The notes below the pieces were generated by a model that had not been told where the DNA came from, searched no databases, and saw only the letters and a list, made by a program, of their open reading frames with translations. This document shows, in pieces, positions 42,677-52,649 of a stretch of 64,000 nucleotides of DNA. Every line of letters begins with the position of its first letter. Within the stretch, counting starts at the first letter, position 1. Made by a program: the position numbers and the translations under genes. The stretch covers positions 64,687,494 to 64,751,493 of the forward strand of contig NC_053045.1 of assembly GCF_003473485.1 (NCBI RefSeq), in the 5' to 3' direction. The stretch is from Medicago truncatula. Taxonomy: Eukaryota; Streptophyta; Magnoliopsida; Fabales; Fabaceae.

Positions 42677-43378
42677 TTGTGCCATGTATGTGATACTACA
42701 CAAAATGTAATGGCCGTATGTGATTGGAATATGTGTTTCACTTTTGTATTGGCTGGTTGGGAAAGTACTCCTCATGATGCTCGTGTTTTTTACCAAGCTT
42801 TAACAAATGCAAATCTTAATTTTCCACACCCTCCGCCAGGTTTGTTATTTAATATTACTCCAAATGATTTGTTATATTTAACTTACGTTTAAATATTTTT
42901 TTCTTTCTTTCTAGGTAAGTATTATTTGGTAGATTCTGGCTATCCAACACCAATAGGGTACATTGGTCCATACAGACATGAACGGTATCATCTTCCTGAA
43001 TTTAGGCGTTCTAACGGGTTTGCAAATCATAATGAAGTATTTAATTATTATCACTCAAGTTTAAGGTGCACAATAGAAAGAACTTTTGGGGTATGGAAGA
43101 ACAGATTTGCAATCCTACGTCGCATGCCTAACTTTAAATTTGAGACACAAGTTCAAATAGTTGTCGCAACAATGGTTATACACAACTTTATCCGAAGGAA
43201 GGCAGAAATTGATATTGATTTTAATGTTTATGAAGATGAAAGCACGATCATTCACCATGATGATAGCTCATCTAACTTGGATCAATCCCATGTTTTAAAT
43301 GTAGTTTCGTCGTCAGAGATGGATCGCGTTCGAAACATAATTCGCAATGAAATTATTGAGCACAGGCAAAATAATTAG
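42677..43378 (+). pseudogene. PIF/Harbinger transposase (DDE_Tnp_4, ALP1-like), N-terminally truncated
   Basis: Two exons (up to 42839, then 42915-43378) splice in frame across a GT...TAG intron: PPPG joins KYYLVDSGY. Readable motifs are TQNVMAVCDWNMCFTFVLAG and WESTPHDARVF around the second catalytic Asp. After the splice come YYLVDSGY (third catalytic region), GPYRHERYHLPEF, LRCTIERTFGVWKNRFAILR and VATMVIHNFIRRKA. This is the C-terminal two thirds of the Harbinger transposase family; the helix-turn-helix and first catalytic Asp (DGTHI block) are missing. The remaining reading frame is clean to its stop, so decay is by truncation and not by many point mutations. Confidence 0.88.
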
Positions 43379-43769
43379 TATTGTTCTTTAAATTATTATA
43401 TCAATATTTTAGTACTATAATACACTTTAAATTAGTTTTGTAATAATATTAGTACTTTGTTGCAATTTAAATTCTATTATCTATTTGTAATTTTTATTTT
43501 CATGCTATTAGTATTGTAATAACTTATATTTTAACTATATTGCACTTAATTATCCTAATTTAGTTAGCTATGTCCATTTTAGTAATTATACATTCAAAAG
43601 CAATTTTGATAAAACTATCCAACCAACATTCAGTTTGTTTAATCAATTCTGCGTTATTGTATCCAAACATAAATCAATTCTCTCATAATCAATTCTGTGA
43701 GAATCAATTCTATCAGAATCAATTATGTCAGAATCAATTCTATCTAAAGTTAAACCAAACACACACTAA

Positions 43770-45652
43770 GTGTCGCAAAATGCTAAATTTCTTGTAGTGA
43801 CTAGTGCCTACAAACTATATGATCCAAATAGTAAGAAAATAGTATTCAGCAAGGATGTAAAGTTTGATGAAACAAAGTGGTGGAACTGGAAAGACAAGAC
43901 ATCAAATAACTTTGAAAGTCACTTCTATCTATCTGATTCAGAAACAGAAGATGCTGGGACTGAAGAACAAGAAGAAGTAGTTGGTGATACAGATGAAGGA
44001 GGTGCAGGTGTTGTTAATAGGCCAACAAGGAATACTCAACCACCAGTCAGGTTGAGAGATTTCCTGATCAAGCAGTCACATATGAAGGTGAAATTGTGCA
44101 ATCAACAATGCTTGCTAAAGCTGAACCAGTATCTTTTGAGGAAGCTCTTAAACAAAATCACTGGAAGAAAGCAATGATTGAAGAACTAGACTCTATAGAG
44201 AAGAATGAAACTTGGAGATTAGTTCAACTACCTACTGATAAGAAGTGTATTGATGTTAAGTGGGTTTTCAAGACAAAACTGAAGCCAGATGGTCAGGTTG
44301 CAAAATACAAGGCCGGGCTAGTTGCTAGAGGATTCTTACAGAAGTATGGTCAAGATTATTATGAAGTATATGCTCCAGTGGCAAGGATGGAAACAATCAG
44401 ATTGATTGTTGCTATAACAGTCAAGAACAATTGGTCAATGTACCAGTTAGATGTGAAATCAACATTTCTCAATGGTGAGCTTGAAGAAGAAGTATATGTG
44501 AATCAACCACCAGGATTTGAGATAAAGGGAAAGGAGGAGTATGTATATAAGTTTGACAAAGCTCTGTATGGTTTAAAGAAAGCTCCAAGAGTTTGGAATA
44601 AGAAAATAGATAGTTTTCTTGTTCAACAAGGTTTCCTGAAATGTGTAACTGAACATGGAATTTACTGCAGAAACACCACTAATAAGCTTATTGTATGCTT
44701 ATATGTGGATGACGTGATTGTTACTGGAAACAATGAAGAAGAAATGAAGGTTTTTAAGAAAAACATGATGAAGAGGTTTGAGATGTCTGATCTGGGCAAT
44801 CTCACATACTTTCTAGGAATTGAGTTTGAAATGAATTCACAAGGAATTCTGATACATCAAAGGAAGTATGCACAAAATGTTTTGAAAATGTTTAATATGA
44901 TGAACTACAAACCAATTTCAACTCTAGTTGACACATGAGTGAAATTGTCTTTGGTAAATGATGAGAAAGAAGTGGATCCAACTCTATTCAAGCAAATTGT
45001 GGGTTCATTAAGGTATTTGTGCCATACAAGACCTGATATTACATATGGTGTAGGTTTGATCAGCAGGTACATGGTGAAACCTACCACCTCACACCTAGTT
45101 GCAGCAAAGAGGATTTTGAGATATGTGAAGGGTACTAGCAATTATGGTATCCAGTACTCTAAGAATCCGAGTGGTGAACTAGTAGGGTACTCAGACTCTG
45201 ATTGGAGTGGAGATAAAGATGACAGGAAAAACAATGCTGCTTATGTGTTCATGATTGGAAATGCAGCCTTTTCATGGAGTTCTAAGAAGGAATCAGTAGT
45301 TGCACTATCTTCATGTGAAGCAGAGTACATTGCAACTTCCATGACAGCATGTCAAGCTAAATGGATCAACATGTTACTGATGGAATTGCAATTGGTGAAG
45401 GATGAGAAGATGGAACTCAGAATTGATAGCAAATCTACTATAGGCTTGGCAAAACATCCAGTAGCACATGGTAGGAGCAAGCATATTGAAACCAGATTCC
45501 ATTTTCTAAGAGACCAGTGGAACAATGGAAAGTTTGAAGTAAAGCACTGCAAAACAGATGAACAGATAGCAGACATGCTCACAAAGCCATTGAAGCTAAG
45601 CAGCTTTGATTACTTGAAGAAGAAGTTAGGAATGGCTGAAGCATCTAACTAA
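43770..45652 (+). pseudogene. Nearly intact Ty1/copia pol 3' part (RT and RNase H)
   Basis: Starts in the integrase/RT linker (YKLYDPNSKKIVFSKDVKFD), followed by an acidic linker with a one-base frameshift at about 44063. RT then runs from 44096: WRLVQLPTDKKCIDVKWVFK, VARGFLQKYGQDYYEVYAPV, SMYQLDVKSTFLNGELEEEV, and the intact catalytic box LYVDDVIVTGN (about 44700). One TGA at 44936-44938 interrupts it. It resumes as GSLRYLCHTRPDITYGVGLI, DSDWSGDKDDRK, SSCEAEYIATSMTACQAKWI (RNase H) and ADMLTKPLKLSSFDYLKK, ending at 45652. Only two lesions are seen over 1.8 kb. Gag, protease and integrase are absent; the 5' side abuts the Harbinger-like end at 43768. Confidence 0.92.
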
Positions 45653-45661
45653 ATGAATTAA

Positions 45662-45960
45662 GGAAGTGTATTGGTTTAATAATTCAGTTTAGTTAGTTTT
45701 AGCTTATGAAGTGCAGCTTCTGATGTCTTCAGAAGCAGAGTCTACTAACAAACCTTGGTTAGCGTGTTAACCAAGGTAGTTAACACGCTAATTTTAAGTG
45801 CTGGTTTCATTCTAATTTCATACATTGTTCCATCAATTCTGCCATGTCGACATGCACACACTAATTTGGTCGACCTAACATGCCATCCTATTGAGTAGTA
45901 AATGTTACTACAATGACTACAAAAAACACAATAAAAAAATATGGATAATACCTCAAATTC
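45662..45960 (+). mobile_element. Probable 3' LTR start of the copia element
   Basis: A purine tract AATTAAGGAAG precedes TGTATTGGTTTAATAATTCAG at about 45667. Within it is a perfect 13-bp hairpin, TTAGCGTGTTAAC / GTTAACACGCTAA, at 45759-45791 with a 7-base loop. The 3' end of the LTR is not clear. Confidence 0.5.
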
Positions 45961-46520
45961 GGTCTACCATTCAATTGATTTGGGTGGGTTAAATTTGAGT
46001 TATTTGAAAGGAAAGAAATATTTGCGTCTTTCATCATAATGATACTTCAATGTACCATTTATTCGACAAAGTAAAACTTTTAGTTTTTTCATGATTGAAA
46101 GCGAATAATGACATTTTATGTGGCAAAATCTTCTTCAATGTATGAGTTTGCCACCTGATTTTTTTATAGCTTATAACTGACTTTTTTGTTTTTATTTTTG
46201 CGTTGATTCAGTATTTTGTATGTGGCTGCTTTTAGGATTCTTTGCGGTTATTTATATATGGAGAATGTTAAGCAGTGTCATAGGGGTATAAATTAAGCAA
46301 TAAAAATAAGTAAGTTTTTATGAAAAGTTGTGTAGTTATTATTACTTGATCAAAAAATAACAACTTACTCCATCCATTTTTAAATGGGTGTCTTTTTTCA
46401 AAGTGATTTTTCAGGGGTCAAGATCCTCTCCATTTATTTCCCTCTCTATTTTCTCCATTTAGAGAGATAAAGACACATAAAAAAGTAAAAAATAATCAAT
46501 GATGGTGGGACCCATTTAAT

Positions 46521-47152
46521 TAGAGTTGTCAAAATGGGTCAGGGCGACCGGGCTGGCCTTTATTTTAGTGTGGGCCGGGCCGTAAAAAAGCCATGAAAAA
46601 ACGACCCTATCTTTTTGGGCCAGCTCATCGGGCCTGCATTTTAGATGGGTCGGCCCTTTTTAAAAAAATAAATAGTTTATAAATAGTTTTATTAGGTAAG
46701 ATTGAATTATTTTATTATGTAATATTAAATTTTGTTGTCTTCAAGGTTCACTTTGTGAGTTATGATAAATACTCTACTTTTGCATTGATTCTTTTGTGCT
46801 ATTTATCTTTATGGATGTTGACTTAATAGACATTTTATATATAATTTAACTAAGTTTACGAGGACATGTGATTTATTTGATGTATAATAATTTACGTAAT
46901 ATGTTTCTATTAAAAAAAATATGTGATATGTAGCTTTATTGTTCATTCCAAAGATTTTTTTTCGAAAAAAACAAAATAACACATTTTAAAATATGGGTTG
47001 GGCTGGCCCATCGGGCCTTGTAGCCCACTACTAATTGGGCTGGGCTCAATTTTAGTAGCCCATGAATCCAGTGGGCTGACCCACTCATACCCATTTATAT
47101 GAGCTGGCCCACTGAGGCGGGCTGGGTAGGGCCGACCCATTTGACAACTCTA
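46521..47152. mobile_element. Palindromic-ended hAT-like MITE inserted in copy A
   Basis: Ends TAGAGTTGTCAAAATGGG and, inverted, TAGAGTTGTCAAATGGG. Flanked by the 8-bp direct repeat CATTTAAT at 46513-46520 and 47153-47160. Subterminal GGGC/GCCC-rich blocks and an AT-rich core resemble the element at 2480-3153. Confidence 0.85.
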
Positions 47153-47184
47153 CATTTAATGATAGGATCCACTAACTATTTTTT

Positions 47185-47359
47185 GAGTCAAGATCCTCTC
47201 CATTTCTACCATTTGGAGAGATAAAGACATATTTTTTTTTTGAAAAAAATCAAAAGTAATTAATGATGGTGGGACCTACTATATATTTTATGTGTCTATC
47301 TCCCTCTCTCCAAATTGCATACTACATTTATTTTGCTAAATGGAGATGATCCTTATCCC
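47185..47359. mobile_element. hAT-like MITE, copy B, inserted in copy A of the same family
   Basis: It begins GAGTCAAGATCCTCTCCATT and ends AATGGAGATGATCCTTATCCC, with the 8-bp direct repeat TATTTTTT at 47177-47184 and 47360-47367. The internal GATGGTGGGACCTAC word aligns with copies A and C. Confidence 0.85.
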
Positions 47360-47485
47360 TATTTTTTGTGTCTATATCTCTTTAAACTGCATCTTCCATT
47401 TATTTTTATAAATGGAGAGGATCTTAATCCGATTTTCAGTTATCAATGTAATAATAATTTGTTCTTTTCAATTGTACATTTTAAT

Positions 47486-47574
47486 TTTTTTTTTGTGGTG
47501 TTCGGGGTTCGAACCCTAGACCTTGCATATTTTATGCATTGTCCATATCAATTGAGCTAAGCTCACGAGGACAA
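47486..47574 (-). mobile_element. tRNA-derived SINE, 5' part
   Basis: The minus strand reads GTCCTCGTGAGCTTAGCTCA, then TAGGGTTCGAACCCCGAAC (B box) and an A-rich tail. Same short subtype as 34100-34176. Confidence 0.75.
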
Positions 47575-48195
47575 TTGTATATTTCAATTAATATCGCTTA
47601 CACTACTCTCAAAATATTAATCTTTCTTTAGTCGAAAACAAATCAACCCATAATAATCCCTAAAAAAAAAACCAATCGTTAATAAGGAGATTTTGATAAA
47701 ATAATATTTTTTTCTTTTAATAATTGCATTTTTTAACATGTATGTAAAAATCTTAAACGACATTTACTTTGAAATAGATGAAATATATTTTTTGCAACAA
47801 AAAAAAAAAAAAGATGGAATATATTTTTAAGATAAAATTTTCATTTATAGATTTTTTAACCAATGCTCCAGGGGCTATCACATCTCATACATATTTTATT
47901 TTGGCTTTAAAAAAAGAAGGTTAAATATGTTTTTCATCAATACTTTTTAGTCAACTTATTTATAATTTTTATATTTTTTAATAAAATTTTCAAAAATAGG
48001 TAGAATATCATAACAATTTCTAGATTTTTTTTTTAATTTTTTAATAAAACATGCATTAAATATGATTTTAACGTGAAAAATATATATTTAAAAATGTGTT
48101 GATGTTAGGTAGCACACAAGTATATGTGATCGCATTTAAACGTGCGTCTACAAATTTGGTCACTTGTTCTTTAAAAAAAACAATAAAAAATTTGG
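47575..48195. other. Intergenic, no gene
   Basis: AT-rich. GGTTAAATATGTTTTTCATC at about 47919 is one end of the foldback family seen at 39105-39948, without a partner. No coding region was recognised. Confidence 0.4.
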
Positions 48196-49228
48196 TCACT
48201 TGAAATTTTTTGAAGAATTGCTGTTTACACATTACATAAGGCTGTGCCACACGAGTAGTTTACGAAAATTCTCTTCAGCAGTTAACTGTCGAAGTTTTAG
48301 TAAACCGGCGGCAGTTAACTGCCGAGGAAAACCTCGGGAGTTAACTACCGAGGAAAACTTCTGCAGTTAACTACCGAGGAATACTACTGAAAACTTCGGC
48401 AGTTAACTGCCGAGTAAACCTGAAACTGTTTATTTTTTTTAACAAAAACCATAAATTGTCTTAATAATATTTATTGATTTTAAATGTTTCAATTATTATT
48501 TTGGTACGTTTCAAACAATTGCAGTATTATATTTATGTGTATATGTCTTGGGTTTGAAATTTTTAAGTTGGGAAAACGGGGTGTTACAATATTCAATGTG
48601 AGAACAGTTTTAGTGAATTGAAGAAGCGGTTAACGACAACTCCGATTTTGATTTTGCCAAAGTTCGATGAACCTTTTGTGGTATATTGTGATGCGTCCAA
48701 GTTGGGTATAGGTGGTGTGCTTATGCAAGATGGAAAAGTAGTAGCTTATGCTTCGAGACAGTTGAGAATTCATGAGAAGAATTACCCTACGCACGATTTA
48801 GAGTTAGCTGCTGTGGTCTTTGTATTGAAGATATGGAGACATTACTTGTATGGTTCGAGATTTGAGGTGTTTAGTGATCACAAGAGTTTAGCGATCACAA
48901 GAGTTTGAAGTATTTTTACATTTAAATCAATGTAAAAATTAAGTAATGTGCAAAACAATATTCAAATGCTTAATTTTTACATTGATTTAAATGCTATTCT
49001 TATTAAGATATATACGCATAAATATAATACTGCAATTGTTTGAAACGTACCAAAATAATGATTGAAACATTCAAAATCAATAAATATTATTAATTACAAT
49101 TTATGATTTTTGTTATAAAAAAAAAATAGGTTTCGGCAGTTCTGTCGAAGGGCATTTTTGTAAAGTACTCGTGTGACACAGCCTTATGTAACGTGTAAAC
49201 AACAATTCTCAAAATTTTGGACACTTCA
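48196..49228. mobile_element. Foldback element with palindromic minisatellite and captured gypsy RNase H fragment
   Basis: The left side (48196-48551) and right side (about 49010-49228) are inverted copies. Both carry TGTTTACAC.TTACATAAGG and CTGTG.CACACGAGTA at the outside, and TTGGTACGTTTCAAACAATT and TTGCAGTATTATATTTATG inside. The left arm has five ~24-34-base units around the palindrome CGGCAGTTAACTGCCG (48273-48415); the right arm has one. The centre holds a Ty3/gypsy RNase H piece (48600-48905) and a perfect 25-bp inverted repeat at 48919-48943/48969-48993. Confidence 0.75.
48600..48907 (+). pseudogene. Ty3/gypsy RNase H fragment
   Basis: The open stretch reads [80 protein letters not shown] and [10 protein letters not shown]. 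This is the RT-RNase H junction of plant gypsy elements with the RNase H catalytic Asp (YCDAS) and Glu (LELAA). A ~16-base direct duplication of GATCACAAGAGTTT at 48877-48908 shifts the frame to a stop. It is bounded by GGGGTGTTACA text upstream, as in gypsy-element fragments, and sits inside the foldback element. Confidence 0.88.
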
Positions 49229-49393
49229 ACGAGAAAAATAAAAATGGGCAAATGTAAGCACTAAGCAGCAAAAATGACTTTATCATGTTTTAGCGAATAA
49301 AATAAAATCCGCGGTGCTGGCCACAAGGGATTTGTTTCAATTTTAGTTAGTGTTGCAGAGTAGAGTGAGATAAGTGACTAGTGGGTGGTGGAG

Positions 49394-52300
49394 ATGGATT
49401 CAGCAACCGGAAACCCTAATAATTACACGCTCCAAAAAATCCAATCCTCACCGGCGGTAGCTGATCCGCCGCCGCCGTCGTCAACCAATCATATCTTGTC
49501 ATTTCCGAGTAGGCCTGCCCTCAGAATTACCACCGAGTTCGACAGCGAAAGCGCAAACTTCTTCCACAAAGTTTCCTGTAAATTTTTGGACAGTCTCGCC
49601 AAATTGAAATTATCGTTTCACAACAACAGTAAAGGCGATATCTCCGAGCCTCAGATCAGCTTCGTATCGAAGCACCTTAGCCTCCACTACGACCTTGAAG
49701 ACCATAGCGCTCTCGTTAAGAGTTCCGTTGACGTTGGTCCCAGATTCAAACTCACTGGTGCTCATGATGTTAAGGCTCAACAAGGAGAGGTTACAATGGT
49801 TGCTAATATCGCTGACCCCGGCTATGCACTTCAACTATCAACACCACTTCCATCCGCTGGATTGGTATGTTCTTTTTCTTGAGTTGATTTGATTGCCTCT
49901 ACTATCATTCATTTACTTCTATTTTGCAGCCAAAAGCAACTTTCAGATTTCCTCTAGGTGAAGTTTCGTTACAAGAGAAAGAGGAGGAGCAGCAGGAGGA
50001 GGAACAAGTCAAGATAAAAAATTCCTTGTTAGTCAGCGGGATTCTTAAAGGTCAATTTTTGAAAGGTGTCTGCACTGCCCACTACAAGGATGATGAATTG
50101 AAGTTAAGATACCGCTACAAGGTATATTACTGCTTATCTTCCCAATTTTTATCATTTTATCTATAATTTCTACCATCTCTTCAATTTATTACCTTAGCTG
50201 CTTGAGTAGTTATTTGACACTCATATAAGATTGTTTTTAAATGTTTCAAATAAATGCAGGACGACGAGATGTCATTTCTTCCCATACTTTCTCTCCCTTC
50301 AAATGATTTGTCATTTGCCTTCAAGCGTAGGTTTGGTCTATCCGACAAGTTAAGGTTAGAACTTATAACACCCTCTCAAGATTTTTTTTCTATTACTTGC
50401 AATAATATGTGATCCATCTATAAATGTTATGTTAAAATTGTTTTATCAAGTGGTGGTGACACTCGAGTTCAAATCTGATAAGAACTGATTTTACTGATAA
50501 CAAAAGTGAAGACCACTCAGACTAGCTGCTTATCAGAATAGAATTCTGAATTTCTTGAAATATAAACAGGTTAGAAAAGAAAGAAAATACAGCCTCAGGA
50601 AGAAGGAACAAAACAGTCAATCCCATCCAAAACTACTCTACACAAATTTGCTTGTCACGCCTTGCTACATTTCTTTGTTTTGTTTTTAACCCTATGAGAT
50701 AAATAAGAAAGAAAATGAAGAGAACGGAAAATTGAGGCCCCATTCACTTTGTGAAATCATTTTGTTTTTCCTTTTCTAAAAATATGTGTTCATTTTAACT
50801 TGATAATACAGGGATGTGGGGCTCTTGAATTGAACCCATTGTGATGAAGAGAAGATGAGATGCTAGTTAGAGATTATTCATTTCTTGAATGTTGAATTAA
50901 TGAAAACAACATTTTGTCATTTTCATAGTTTCCAAAAAATGCAGACAATTGTTAACTGCAAGAGTCTATTAACTTCTTGTTAGCAAGTAAAATTAACATA
51001 AATCTTAGAAAATGAAAATAGGAAATGTTTTTGCAAATTAGACGGGTTTTGAGTAACTTCAACTAATAGACATAAGGGAATAAAAATCAAATGTTTCCTT
51101 CACCATTTTCTTTTATGATATTTGAAAACAAATTTTCAGAAACTTTCAGTGGCACAACACTGTTTTCATTGTTCTTAAAATTACATTCTTCATAACGTGT
51201 CTTCCATCTTCTCTCTATTACAATTGTTACTACTTGAGTGTTCCATCTCCTTGTAATTTAAAATAAACAAATTTTAGAAAGTGAAAATTAAAAATGTTTT
51301 TAAAAAGTGATTAGTCCCTAATTTTTTTTATTTGCTGTGAGTGAGAACTATGACCCTTAATATAATTTCATTGGAATTACCGACTCTTTTTACACGAAAC
51401 GTTCATTTATTGTTTAAAACTTTAATCAACTACTTTACATTCGGACCAACACATAGTAATCAACTACAATGTAAGCATCAACTGGTTTCTGCATAATCTA
51501 AAACAAGAACACTACTGAAACACGATACAGCTTACCCCAATTAAACGCTCCTTCGATAGCATGCACTTACTGAATCCAACCTAAAAGTAATTGATTGTTA
51601 GCATTTTCTTTTTTGGCTATGGTTTGTGGGTTATTTCCTTTGTCTGTCTCTTCATTGGAGAGTGGAGACACACGTTGATGGGTAGGGCACCAACAAGAGA
51701 ACAAGGTATTTTGGCCTAAGACACTCATTTGAGCCCTTATTTTGGTGTTTCCTTTGCAAATCACATGGGTCCCACTTACCTTTTTGGCCAAAGATGCTCT
51801 AAGGGTATTCGTTAACAAGATCCTTAAAATAATAAGCTCCTTACTAATATGGCTTTTAAAATGCTTTATGGATAGTTACTGGTACAATTGTGATTCCAAC
51901 TATTGGAGTGCTGTCTACAAGCATACCTATGGTGAAGATTTCAAACTTAAAGCTGGTTATGATTCAGAGGTTCGCCTTGGCTGGGCATCCCTTTGGGTAT
52001 GTGTCTCATTTCGCAATTTTTTTTTTTCCATTACCAATTTCATTAATGCCATCTGTGAATACTCCTTTCGATTTTACATTTCTAATTGTGGCTATACACT
52101 ACTAACTATCTGTTGACTTTGGGCGCACATATTTCAAATTACAACTGATGTTACTATTAGAGATATGTTGCACTTAAATTGGGATTTTACAGTTTTAGAC
52201 ATAACACGATACTGCTTCCTTCCTGCATATAAAGGATTTTTTGAACCATAACAAATGATCTAGTTAAAATAGCTTAATGCTTTAGCCGTTTGTTCAGTAT

Positions 52301-52649
52301 AACATTATTGTCAATACTTTGCTTTTATCTCCTTTTTATTTTTTTTGTTGTAATTTCAAAATTCTACTAATTTTATCTCTCAACTATTAAATTAAAATTC
52401 AGTTTTCAGTATTCGGAAATTAGTCTCTCATCTTTATACTGAGAAATTCAGAATGATAGCATGAAAAGTATAAGCTTAGTGTCTATAATTCATTAGTGAC
52501 ACATTAGCTTCCTTCAGGTTGGAGATGAAGGTGGGAAAGCAAAAACAGCTCCAATGAAGATGAAAGTTCAATTCATGCTTCAAGTGCCACAGGATGACAT
52601 AAAATCTTCGGTTTTGATGTTTCGGATTAAGAAGAGATGGGACATTTAA
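49394..52649 (+). CDS. OEP37: Outer envelope pore protein 37, chloroplastic
   Basis: Five exons keep frame: 49394-49864, 49930-50121, 50260-50354, 51876-51996 and 52518-52649, all with GT-AG introns, giving 336 residues. The ATG at 49394 is the first in-frame ATG and matches the family start; an in-frame GTG upstream is not needed. A Pro-rich N-terminus (PPPPSS) leads to RPALRITTEFDSESANFFHK, KFLDSLAKLKLSFHNN, ISFVSKHLSLHYDLED, HDVKAQQGEVTMVANIADPG, an acidic loop (EKEEEQQEEEQ), ILKGQFLKGVCTAHYKDDEL, YWYNCDSNYWSAVYKHTYGE, AGYDSEVRLGWASLWVGDEG and KTAPMKMKVQFMLQVPQDDI, ending RIKKRWDI. Alternating hydrophobic strands fit a beta-barrel. OEP37 is known as a cation-selective, rectifying channel of the chloroplast outer envelope; I recognise the sequence as this family with high confidence. 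Intron 3 (1.5 kb) holds no recognisable gene. Confidence 0.95.

Larger units (their letters stand above)
41217..43768 (+). mobile_element. PIF/Harbinger element relic
   Basis: The left end TTAGAGTGTGTTTGG (41217) and right end CCAAACACACACTAA (to 43769) form a rough inverted pair, next to TTA/TAA as in PIF/Harbinger insertions. Subterminal repeats support it: two CATTTTCAAAATTCATTGTT units at about 41309-41361, and five ~15-base AATCAATTCTNTNAG units at 43672-43745. Inside are transposase exons (42677-43378) and a foreign exon on the minus strand (42211-42343). The termini are inferred. Confidence 0.6.
46415..47430. mobile_element. hAT-like MITE, copy A, split by two later insertions
   Basis: Outer ends GGGTCAAGATCCTCTCCATT (46415) and AATGGAGAGGATCTTAATCC (to 47430) match the intact copy at 40719-40921. 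The flanks GATTTTTCAG and GATTTTCAG are a near-perfect duplication. Its body is interrupted after CATTTAAT (46520) by the element 46521-47152, and after TATTTTTT (47184) by copy B at 47185-47359. Joining the three remaining pieces gives a normal ~200-base copy. Confidence 0.85.

Noticed and set aside
48273..48415. CRISPR-like array of palindromic units
   Set aside because: This is a eukaryotic nuclear sequence; the units are contiguous minisatellite repeats without unique spacers, inside a transposon.
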